Positions 52,487-59,614 of a stretch of 64,000 nt of DNA are shown piece by piece. The notes under the pieces were generated by a model that was given only the letters and a program-made list of their open reading frames with translations, was not told the DNA's origin and did no database searches. A program made the translations under genes and the position numbers. This DNA comes from Clostridium culturomicium. Lineage in GTDB: Bacteria; Bacillota; Clostridia; Clostridiales; Clostridiaceae. The first letter of the stretch is position 1. Each line of letters begins with the position of its first letter. Location: NCBI RefSeq assembly GCF_000821305.1, contig NZ_CCXK01000012.1, forward strand, positions 63,191 to 127,190, written 5' to 3'.

Positions 52487-53344
52487 ATGTACAGTACGAA
52501 AAGAGTAGCAGAGTTAAAAGCTCTAGGATTTTTACTTCAGAATGACAAGGAACACTTTGCAGTAAGATTTTTATCAAAAGCAGGGAATATGACAGCAGAA
52601 GAAATGGTTAATGTTGCGCATATAGCCAAGAAATATGGAAGAGGTTATATGGGATTTACAACTAGACTTTCTGTGGAAGTGCCATGGATTCATGGTGATG
52701 ATGTAGATGCATTAATTGAAGAAGCTAAGGCTTTAGGATTAAAGCATGGAGGAACGGGAAAGAGATTAAGACCACTAGTTTCATGTAAAGGAACTATATG
52801 CTTACATGGAAATATAGATACTCAAGGCTTATGCAACAAGCTTTCAGAAAAAGAATTTGGACAAGACACTCCACACAAGACTAAAATTGGTATTTCAGGT
52901 TGTGCTAACAACTGTGCAAAGGCTAATTTAAATGATATAGGAATAATTGGTGTTACAGTTCCAGAATTCATACTTGATAAGTGTGTTGGCTGCGGAATGT
53001 GTGCTAAGAGCTGCAGACAAAAGGCATTAACAGTTGTTGATAGAAAGATTGTCATTGATAGATCAAAATGCGTTGACTGTGGAAACTGTGTTAGAGCATG
53101 TAAGCCAGGAGCGGCGGTTGCAAAGGAAAAGGGAGCTAGAATACACGTTGGTGGTAGATTTGGAAGAGCTCATAGATTTGGAACTGACTTAGGCAGAGTA
53201 TTTAAAGAAGAAGAATTGTTTGATGCAGTAGAAAGTATTCTTACTTACTATAGAGAAACTGGAGAACCTATGGAAAGAATCAGCTATGTTATGGATAGAA
53301 TTGGTGAGGAAAAAGTTGTAGCTGATATGTTAGAAAGATTATAA
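52487..53344 (+). CDS. Siroheme nitrite/sulfite reductase-like protein with two [4Fe-4S] ferredoxin clusters
   Basis: A 285-aa protein. N-terminal NIR_SIR ferredoxin-like half, then the siroheme/[4Fe-4S] motif SCKGTICLHGN ... SGCANNCAKAN, then inserted ferredoxin clusters CVGCGMCAKSCRQKA and CVDCGNCVRACKPG. This architecture equals the small sulfite-reductase-type proteins (AsrC or dsrMKJ-associated reductase-like) of anaerobes. No asrA/asrB partners are here, so it may reduce sulfite, nitrite or something else with ferredoxin as donor. Single-gene unit with a following terminator. Confidence 0.88.
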   Translation: MYSTKRVAELKALGFLLQNDKEHFAVRFLSKAGNMTAEEMVNVAHIAKKYGRGYMGFTTRLSVEVPWIHGDDVDALIEEAKALGLKHGGTGKRLRPLVSCKGTICLHGNIDTQGLCNKLSEKEFGQDTPHKTKIGISGCANNCAKANLNDIGIIGVTVPEFILDKCVGCGMCAKSCRQKALTVVDRKIVIDRSKCVDCGNCVRACKPGAAVAKEKGARIHVGGRFGRAHRFGTDLGRVFKEEELFDAVESILTYYRETGEPMERISYVMDRIGEEKVVADMLERL

Positions 53345-53648
53345 TACATAAATATTGAGTTTAGTAATGTAAATATAGTTTAAAGCTTAAATGATCACAG
53401 GTACTTAAAATGGCTGTGGTCATTTTTTATTTAGGAGTTTATATAAAGAAATTATTAATAGAACAATGGAAAAGTTCAATTAAAGTAGCATTTCAGAATA
53501 ATTATAGAATTATCTCATAGAAGGAATGTTTATCTTGTTAGATAATTCTGAGTATACAGATGATGTATACTTTCGTGAATGTTGTGGACAAGTGTCGACA
53601 ATTATACTATTATAGTTTGGTAAACAAAAGTATCAAGGGGGAAAATAT
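53345..53648. other. 304-bp intergenic region with terminator, three dyads and a promoter
   Basis: In order: a terminator (53389-53430), an inverted repeat AGAATTATCT (53506-53515) with AGATAATTCT (53540-53549), a perfect dyad AGTATACA-GATGA-TGTATACT (53551-53571), and a near-perfect dyad TTGTGGACA-AG-TGTCGACAA (53582-53601). The last overlaps a -35 TGGACA (53585-53590) that stands 17 bp from a -10 TATTAT (53608-53613). Confidence 0.65.
53389..53430 (+). terminator. Intrinsic terminator after the siroheme reductase gene
   Basis: AAATGATCACAG (53389-53400) pairs with CTGTGGTCATTT (53414-53425) with one G-T, then a T run. Confidence 0.88.
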
Positions 53649-53969
53649 ATGCTAGAACACGTTATTAATACCTTAATACCTATAGTTATTGAAATGTTAG
53701 AATTAATGGGAACTACAGTAATTATAATTGCTGGACTCAAGGCATTCTATCAATATTTAGTAAGCTTAATAAAACATGTTGATTACTCTATTAAGGTTGA
53801 TCTTGCCCAAGCACTAGCACTAGCACTTGAATTCAAGTTAGGTGGAGAGATACTAAAGACTGTTATAGTAAGAAATCTCGAGGAGATGTATATCTTAGCA
53901 GCAATTATCTTACTAAGAGCAATATTAACATTTGTTATTCACTGGGAAATAAAAAGTGAGCAACACTAG
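53649..53969 (+). CDS. DUF1622-family membrane protein
   Basis: A 106-aa protein with two to three hydrophobic helices and the DUF1622 signature region (VDLAQALALALEFKLGGEILKTVIVRNLEE and AAIILLRAILTFVIHWEIK). The family is widespread and without known function. The SD is GGGG. Its upstream region is unusually rich in dyads, suggesting tight regulation. Confidence 0.85.
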   Translation: MLEHVINTLIPIVIEMLELMGTTVIIIAGLKAFYQYLVSLIKHVDYSIKVDLAQALALALEFKLGGEILKTVIVRNLEEMYILAAIILLRAILTFVIHWEIKSEQH

Positions 53970-54189
53970 AATTTTATGTTTATATTATACTTAAACTGAT
54001 TTAAAAGCAGTTAAGTCGGTTTACCTATAATATAAGTATTGGGGCTGCCTAGTCAAGAGGGTGGCCTTTTTATTTTGAAATCAAGGTAGTAACTAGCTAC
54101 AAGACAAATGAAAGTAAAGGTGTTATAATATCTTGGTAAGTCAAGATATGACTTTTTATTTATTGGATAGAATATAGATAGCTCCGCCT

Positions 54190-54239
54190 TGATTTGATTG
54201 GTGGAGTAAATTCCACTTAACCAAATCAAAGATGTACTC
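54190..54239 (+). repeat. Nested hairpin element, degenerate copy 3a
   Basis: GAGTA (54204-54208) and TACTC (54235-54239) enclose ACCAAATCAAAGAT, the same core as the other copies but with a shortened right inner arm. TTGATTTG upstream (about 54189-54196) can pair with CAAATCAA instead, giving an alternative fold. Confidence 0.45.
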
Positions 54240-54244
54240 TGTGT

Positions 54245-54283
54245 AAGTTCTGATGACCTAATCAAAGGTTTGGAGCATAACTT
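54245..54283 (+). repeat. Nested hairpin element, copy 3
   Basis: AAGT (54245-54248) pairs with ACTT (54280-54283); TGAT/AGCA pairs at three of four positions where copy 2 has GCAT/ATGC; terminal hairpin CCTAATC-AAA-GGTTTGG. It ends 55 bases before the ttcA-like start codon. Confidence 0.65.
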
Positions 54284-54338
54284 CTGGAGTGTCATTTATG
54301 TAATGAAATATATAGATTATTTTTAAGAGGTGATATAA

Positions 54339-55208
54339 ATGAGCGGTATTGCAGGAGAAGGTTGTGAAATATTAGTTCCTTTTAATGAGAGAAAACCTTT
54401 AGCGGACATAGAGCGTAGTTTAGTAAAGGGATATAGAAAGAAAATATGGTCAAAGTTCATTAAAGCTGTTAAGGATTATAAGCTTGTTGAAGAAGGCGAT
54501 GTTATTGGTGTTGGAATTTCAGGTGGAAAGGACAGTTTAGTATTAGCTAAGCTTTTCCAAGAGCTTCAAAGACACGGTCAAATGAACTTTGAAGTTAAGT
54601 TTATTGCCATGGATCCAGGATATCATCCACAAATAAAGGAACTTTTAATAGATAACTGTAACTATTTAAACATTCCTATTCATATATTTGAATCTCAGAT
54701 TTTTGAAATAATAGATGAGATTGCACAGGATTATCCTTGTTATATGTGTGCGAGAATGAGAAGAGGAGCTCTTTATTCAGAAGCTCAGAGATTAGGCTGT
54801 AATAAGCTTGCTTTAGGCCATCATTTTAATGATGTTATTGAAACAACAATGTTAAATGTACTTTATGGAGGTAACTTTAAAACAATGCTTCCAAAGCTTA
54901 AATCTTCAAACTTTGAGGGGTTAGAACTTATCAGACCTCTTTATTATGTTGAGGAGACTTACATTGAAAAATTCATACAAAATGCAGGAATATGGCCGCT
55001 TAACTGTGCATGCATGGTTGCAGCTAAGAAAATCGGTAATAAGAGACATGAGATAAAGCATATGATTGCTGAAATGAAGAAGACCTTTAATGATGTCGAT
55101 AAATCTATCTTTAGAGCAGCAGAAAATGTTAATATGGATGCTATTTTAGGCTGGCAGAAGGATGGAGAAAAACATTCTTTCTTAGATGAATATCACGACG
55201 AGTTTTAA
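54339..55208 (+). CDS. TtcA-family PP-loop tRNA-thiolation-like ATPase
   Basis: A 289-aa protein with the PP-loop VGISGGKDSLVLAKL near residue 65, the cluster cysteines CYMCARMRRGAL and a later CAC (NCACMVAAKKIGN). TtcA enzymes thiolate cytidine 32 in tRNA using an iron-sulfur cluster, but clostridia lack clear proof of that modification, so a related thiolation is possible. GAGGTGAT SD; the leader carries the tandem nested hairpins. Strong terminator behind. Confidence 0.85.
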   Translation: MSGIAGEGCEILVPFNERKPLADIERSLVKGYRKKIWSKFIKAVKDYKLVEEGDVIGVGISGGKDSLVLAKLFQELQRHGQMNFEVKFIAMDPGYHPQIKELLIDNCNYLNIPIHIFESQIFEIIDEIAQDYPCYMCARMRRGALYSEAQRLGCNKLALGHHFNDVIETTMLNVLYGGNFKTMLPKLKSSNFEGLELIRPLYYVEETYIEKFIQNAGIWPLNCACMVAAKKIGNKRHEIKHMIAEMKKTFNDVDKSIFRAAENVNMDAILGWQKDGEKHSFLDEYHDEF

Positions 55209-55211
55209 TAT

Positions 55212-55258
55212 AAAACCCCGTCAATCAAGAAATAATTTGATTGACGGGGTTTTCTTTT
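55212..55258 (+). terminator. Intrinsic terminator after the ttcA-like gene
   Basis: A perfect 17-bp stem with GC-rich middle (55212-55228 with 55237-55253), then C and a T run. Confidence 0.95.
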
Positions 55259-55298
55259 AAATAAATATTTAAAATTTATATTTGAACGATATATATTT

Positions 55299-55724
55299 TT
55301 AGTAACGTCTGCTAGACCTTGAATCATAGTCATCCACTGATCTGGTGATTACTCTAACACCAATGTAGAAAGGTACTATTACTATGATATAAGTTAAGAT
55401 GTTATATAGTATAAAGGGAACTGTAACTATAGGTAAAAGTGAGTATATTAGGATTTCTTTTTTCGTGAATACCTTTATCTCATCATATATTGGAATTGGG
55501 ATATTATTAAAGGTTATTTTTGCAGTATAGCTCATCATGATGAAAATAACATTTATGCCTAAAATACCATAATAAATATAGGTTGCAACCTTAAAGTCAA
55601 AGATGGATGTGTACTTCATTAGCAAAGAATATATTAGAAATAGATAGAATGAATAAAGAAGTCTTAAAGAAGCCTTTTTCCTTTTTTCAAGATAGCCCTT
55701 TGGTAATTGTTCATAATCAACCAT
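55299..55724 (-). CDS. Hypothetical membrane protein (about four helices)
   Basis: A 141-aa protein with hydrophobic stretches LLYSFYLFLIYSLLM, ATYIYYGILGINVIFIMMSY and a long C-terminal double segment YSLLPIVTVPFILYNILTYIIVIVPFYIGV, ending in an arginine/serine-rich tail. No family recognised. It follows the 87-aa ORF (55748-56011) by 23 bp on the same strand, so the two probably form one operon. Its ribosome site is weak (GAGG). Confidence 0.7.
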   Translation of the reverse strand: MVDYEQLPKGYLEKRKKASLRLLYSFYLFLIYSLLMKYTSIFDFKVATYIYYGILGINVIFIMMSYTAKITFNNIPIPIYDEIKVFTKKEILIYSLLPIVTVPFILYNILTYIIVIVPFYIGVRVITRSVDDYDSRSSRRY

Positions 55725-55747
55725 GAATTTAACCTCACTCTCATACT

Positions 55748-56011
55748 TTAAGTTTTATTATAGGAATAATTGATTTCGTTGATTTGTATTAGATAATTTC
55801 TATAGGTATCATTTCTTCCAGTAGTCATTTGATCAACATACCAAGAATAATCTCTATCATTACTTACAGAACGTGTTACCTTTGTACCAAGACCCCATGA
55901 TGGATCCAAGGATTCAAACTTAGAGATATGGATACTTTTGTAGATAAATCCTACAGCTATTAGAGCTACAACTGTAAATAAAATAATAATAATTTTATTT
56001 TTATGTTTGAT
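55748..56011 (-). CDS. Small single-pass membrane protein with apparent ATC start (87 aa)
   Basis: An open frame without ATG, GTG or TTG at its head: one N-terminal helix after a basic start (KHKNKIIIILFTVVALIAVG) and an extracytoplasmic tail (SWGLGTKVTRSVSNDRDYSW). A perfect GGGGGAG SD (56017-56023) lies five bases before an ATC codon at 56009-56011, exactly where ATG would be expected. Either ATC is used, rarely as in other non-canonical starts, or the ATG was lost by one substitution or a sequence error. The downstream membrane-protein gene follows closely. Function unknown. Confidence 0.65.
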   Translation of the reverse strand: MKHKNKIIIILFTVVALIAVGFIYKSIHISKFESLDPSWGLGTKVTRSVSNDRDYSWYVDQMTTGRNDTYRNYLIQINEINYSYNKT

Positions 56012-56023
56012 AAAAACTCCCCC

Positions 56024-56260
56024 TCTTTTATAAGTGCAAGTTTATTTGTCGAAAACATTATTCATATTACATATAATAACAATATTATATAAAAATGTAT
56101 TATATGTCAAGGTGTTGAGGTCGTTGAATACTGTTGTATAGAGGTGGTAAACATCAGTGATCAATTAATTTAGGTATAATCCATTTTAATATTGTTAGAA
56201 ATAATATACAATTAATGGGGTAGAGTTATAATTAAAAGATATAAGTATGGGGGATAAGAT
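56024..56260. other. Divergent intergenic region
   Basis: AT-rich, 237 bp. A TATAAT-like -10 on the plus strand near 56176 probably serves the ABC gene. I see no clear operator or ORF. Confidence 0.4.
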
Positions 56261-56971
56261 ATGAAGTTAGTATTAGAAAACATAGAGAAGGCTTTTGAAA
56301 AGAAGCAAGTATTAAAGGGTGCAACTTTTGAGTTTGAAAAGGGGAAGATTTATGGACTTCTAGGAAGAAATGGAGCTGGAAAGACAACCTTATTTAACTG
56401 TATAAGTGGAGAATTAAAATCAGATAAGGGGAATATCAAGCTTCAAGAGGAGAATGATACCATAGAAATTTTAGATTATTCTAAAATTGGTTTTGTATTT
56501 GCTGACCCGGTATTGCCAGAGTTTTTAACAGGCTATGAGTTTTTAAAGTTTTTTATTGATATAAACAAGGATAAAATAAAGGAATTAAAGTCCATAGAGG
56601 AATACTTTAATATTATTAAGATAGATGAAGAAGATAGATTTCGTCTTATTAAGGGATATTCTCATGGTATGAAAAACAAGCTTCAAATGCTTTGCTTTTT
56701 AATAACAAGACCACCAGTCATTTTGCTGGATGAGCCATTAAGCTCTTTTGATGTTATTGTAGCACTTGAAATAAAGAACCTTTTAAAAGAAATAAAAAAA
56801 GATCACATTATTATTTTTTCAACTCATATTTTACAATTAGCAACGGATTTATGTGATGAAATAGTGGTGCTTAACAATGGAACTTTAGAAGAGGTGCCAG
56901 AAGAGGTTTTACATAGTGAAGAGTTTGAGAAGAATATAATTGAAATTTTAAAGGAGGAGCAACATGCTTAA
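56261..56971 (+). CDS. ABC transporter ATP-binding protein
   Basis: A 236-aa ABC ATPase: Walker A GLLGRNGAGKTTLF near residue 34, a signature-like segment YSHGMKNKLQML in place of LSGGQ, Walker B VILLDEPLSSFD, and the H-loop FSTHILQ. The weak signature (SHGMK) is typical of ABC-2 exporters of the bacitracin/lipid group. Overlaps the permease gene by eight bases, so they form one transporter. Substrate unknown. Confidence 0.92.
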   Translation: MKLVLENIEKAFEKKQVLKGATFEFEKGKIYGLLGRNGAGKTTLFNCISGELKSDKGNIKLQEENDTIEILDYSKIGFVFADPVLPEFLTGYEFLKFFIDINKDKIKELKSIEEYFNIIKIDEEDRFRLIKGYSHGMKNKLQMLCFLITRPPVILLDEPLSSFDVIVALEIKNLLKEIKKDHIIIFSTHILQLATDLCDEIVVLNNGTLEEVPEEVLHSEEFEKNIIEILKEEQHA

Positions 56972-58553
56972 GGCTTTTATTAATACGTATAAAGTAGCCT
57001 TTGCAGAAAAGGCTAATGGGTTTATTTATTATTTGAAAAAGCTTCCTCTAATAGGAAAGAAGATTTCAGAAGGGCTTTATAAGGCGACTGAAGTGAAGTT
57101 AATCTTAGGGTTTGTTGTAACTGCTTTTGCGTTTATATTTGGTTTTTTAGGTAAAGCCATATATCTAGGTTTGATGATAATGCTGCCGGCATCGTTGATT
57201 TCAGGGAAAGTGGGTAATACAACAGAAATAGCATTACATATTTTTTTCTTTTTAAGTTTAGTACTTGGACCTGTTGTTAATGCTCTAATAACAGATAATC
57301 AGATGGAAGCTTTCAAAATGATTAGTGTAATGAGGGTAGAGTCAGGTAACTATTTTAAAAGTAAATTAATTTATAAAAGAATCATAAACTTTATTCATTT
57401 TCTACCTGCGATGATGTTTGTGTTTTCACCTTTAAAAGGTTTTATATTAACAGTAGAGCTTATAGCTTTTAAATTTATTGGTGAAGCGCTCCAATTATTT
57501 ATATATGAAAGAACCAATATTATACTTAATATGAAGGTTTGGTTTACTTTAACTATTATGGGGGTATGTTTAGTTTTAGCTTATGTACCACCTATATTGG
57601 GATTTACCCTAAAGGTATCCCCAACTTTATTTAGTGTGTGGGGAGTCATAATTATTTTACTAATAGCAGCTTTAAGTTTGATTTATATAATGAAATACAA
57701 ACATTATAAAGAAATGTACAAGGAAACTTTAATTAAAATTTCAAGTTTTGATAAAAATGCAATAATGGCTGAAGCAACTTTCTCAGATGTGAAAATTAAT
57801 GAGAAGAAGTTTAGTGAAAAAGATTTAAATAGTGATAAATTTAAAAATAAAGAGGGATATGAGTATCTTAATGCAATATTCTTTATGCGACATAGAAGGC
57901 TGTTAACTATTGCTACTAAAAAGAGGACTGCGATAATTCTGATTATAGGTGCAATTTTAGTTGCAGTGACAATACTTATTCCAGAGATAAGACAAGATGT
58001 TGTGAGTACACTTGAAAGGAGTGGCGCTTTCTGGGTGTTTATCATGTATATGCTTTCTACCAGTGAAAGAGTTTGTAAGGCCATGTTTTTTAACTGTGAT
58101 GCCAGCCTGCTTAGGTATGGATATTATAGAGAGGGGCATGTTATATTATCAAATTTCAAAGCAAGGCTAAAAAGGATACTTACTTTAAATTTAATTCCTG
58201 CAGCAGCTATTTGTATTTGTATAACAGCCGTTATTATTTCAGCTGGAGAAATAAATGGGTTAAGAAGCATGATACCTATATTCATAAGTATTATTTGTTT
58301 ATCTTGCTTTTTTTCAATTCATCACTTATTCCTTTATTATGTAATTCAACCATATACAGCGCAAATGACTATTAAAAGTCCGTTATTTACCATAGTGAAT
58401 ATGGCTGTTTATTTTGTGGCATATATGTGTCTTAATTTTGATGGCTCAAATTATGTTTTTAGTATTGGAGTAATATTAGTAACTTTAATATATAGCTCAA
58501 TTGCGTTGGCTGTTACCTATAAAGTGGCACCAAAGACCTTTAAGCTACGATAA
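56964..58553 (+). CDS. ABC-2-type permease
   Basis: A 529-aa very hydrophobic protein with about ten to twelve membrane helices and a long cytoplasmic loop near residues 240-300 (KEMYKETLIKISSFDKNAIM and on). SD AAGGAGGAG lies inside the ATPase gene. With the preceding ATPase it should export a lipid, peptide or drug; the sequence does not tell which. A strong terminator ends the operon. Confidence 0.85.
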   Translation: MLKAFINTYKVAFAEKANGFIYYLKKLPLIGKKISEGLYKATEVKLILGFVVTAFAFIFGFLGKAIYLGLMIMLPASLISGKVGNTTEIALHIFFFLSLVLGPVVNALITDNQMEAFKMISVMRVESGNYFKSKLIYKRIINFIHFLPAMMFVFSPLKGFILTVELIAFKFIGEALQLFIYERTNIILNMKVWFTLTIMGVCLVLAYVPPILGFTLKVSPTLFSVWGVIIILLIAALSLIYIMKYKHYKEMYKETLIKISSFDKNAIMAEATFSDVKINEKKFSEKDLNSDKFKNKEGYEYLNAIFFMRHRRLLTIATKKRTAIILIIGAILVAVTILIPEIRQDVVSTLERSGAFWVFIMYMLSTSERVCKAMFFNCDASLLRYGYYREGHVILSNFKARLKRILTLNLIPAAAICICITAVIISAGEINGLRSMIPIFISIICLSCFFSIHHLFLYYVIQPYTAQMTIKSPLFTIVNMAVYFVAYMCLNFDGSNYVFSIGVILVTLIYSSIALAVTYKVAPKTFKLR

Positions 58554-58557
58554 TTTT

Positions 58558-58612
58558 AAGGGATACCTTTATCGAAATTTAAATGATAAAGATATCCCTT
58601 TATTTTTATTTT
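58558..58612. terminator. Bidirectional terminator between the ABC permease and the SagB-type gene
   Basis: The stem 58558-58573 pairs with 58585-58600 (16 positions, one mismatch), followed by a T-rich tail; on the minus strand T residues also follow. Confidence 0.85.
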
Positions 58613-59364
58613 AATTTGCCGACAGGAGCTAAATATACGGTAAACTCTTCACTGCCATCAATATCAAGAAGCTTATCCATTGAGGCTTGGTCATAGGCCG
58701 CTATACCACAGGTTCCACAGTTTATTGCGCCACAGGCAAGATAAAGATTCTGGCATACATGTCCAGCATCTAACAGCATTACCTTGTGAGCGGCATGAAG
58801 ATAACGCCACTCTCCACGATATGGAAGGCAAGTCCAAAGGAACACTACAGCACTACTGCATAAGAAGGTCTGATTAAGTGCTGCAGAGGCAGTTTCATGA
58901 GAAAAGTCTCCCTCTTTTATTAGTATAAGACTGTGTGATAAAGCTAAATATCTATAAATCCCTTTTTTTAAGCTATCTACGTTATTAACTACAAGATAAG
59001 TTTCGAAGGTGTGACGGGCACCTCCAGAGGGAACAGTTCTTAGCGTTGCATAATTATTAGCAGTAACTTTTTTTACTCCTTGAGAGCACCATAAAAGAAA
59101 GGAAAGCTCAGGTAGTGAGAGGTTTTTTTCGGAGTAGGAACGCCAGCTTTGACGAGCATTTATTATGTCTAGGACATTTGAGGTTTGAAGAATATCATTA
59201 GTAACTTCAGGAAGCTTAATTTGGTTTAAGTCATTAGCGTAAGGTTTTTCCAGTGGGGGTTGAGGCAGTTTTTTTTCTTGGTCAGACAATTCGTAGTCAT
59301 CAGAGTCATCATTTAAATTAAAAGGTGACCTCATAAAATCTCTTAACTCATTTATTTTATTCAT
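58606..59364 (-). CDS. SagB/ThcOx-type nitroreductase
   Basis: A 252-aa FMN nitroreductase-fold protein: NVLDIINARQSWRSYSEKNLSLPELSFLLWCSQG, TLRTVPSGGARHTFETYLVV, and YLACGAINCGTCGIAAYDQASMDKLL. This is the SagB/ThcOx branch, whose members oxidise azolines in peptide natural products, but many stand alone with unknown roles. No precursor peptide, cyclodehydratase or exporter for a modified peptide is evident next to it; the ABC pair nearby is on the other strand. AAGGAGG SD. Confidence 0.88.
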   Translation of the reverse strand: MNKINELRDFMRSPFNLNDDSDDYELSDQEKKLPQPPLEKPYANDLNQIKLPEVTNDILQTSNVLDIINARQSWRSYSEKNLSLPELSFLLWCSQGVKKVTANNYATLRTVPSGGARHTFETYLVVNNVDSLKKGIYRYLALSHSLILIKEGDFSHETASAALNQTFLCSSAVVFLWTCLPYRGEWRYLHAAHKVMLLDAGHVCQNLYLACGAINCGTCGIAAYDQASMDKLLDIDGSEEFTVYLAPVGKLK

Positions 59365-59414
59365 TAAAATACCTCCTTAATATTAGAAACTCATTCTCCT
59401 TATAGTGGAATGAG

Positions 59415-59454
59415 TAAGTATCTTAGCTAAATCATAGGTTTGGAAATATACTTA
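59415..59454 (+). repeat. Nested hairpin element, copy 4
   Basis: TAAGTAT (59415-59421) pairs with ATACTTA (59448-59454); the inner hairpin is CTAAATC-ATA-GGTTTGG (59427-59433 with 59437-59443, with G-T pairs). It lies 160 bp before the helD-like start, in the same orientation. Confidence 0.6.
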
Positions 59455-59614
59455 TATAAACTATTGTAACATTATTATATATAAGGTAATATAAGTTAAT
59501 GAAAAGTTTGTTTGCTAATTAGCAAATAATTAGAATAACAATAAGTGAAGTCTATTATATGAATATGAAACAGTGATTTCATACATAATTAATAGATACA
59601 TGGGAGGTGACTAA

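Larger units (their letters stand above)
53970..54338 (+). other. 369-bp intergenic region with terminator and tandem hairpin elements
   Basis: A terminator-like hairpin with a T tract (54042-54076: GGCTGCC with GGTGGCC, wobble pairs) ends the DUF1622 transcript. Then come a degenerate hairpin copy (54190-54239) and the full copy 3 (54245-54283). No further ORF is supported. Confidence 0.55.
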
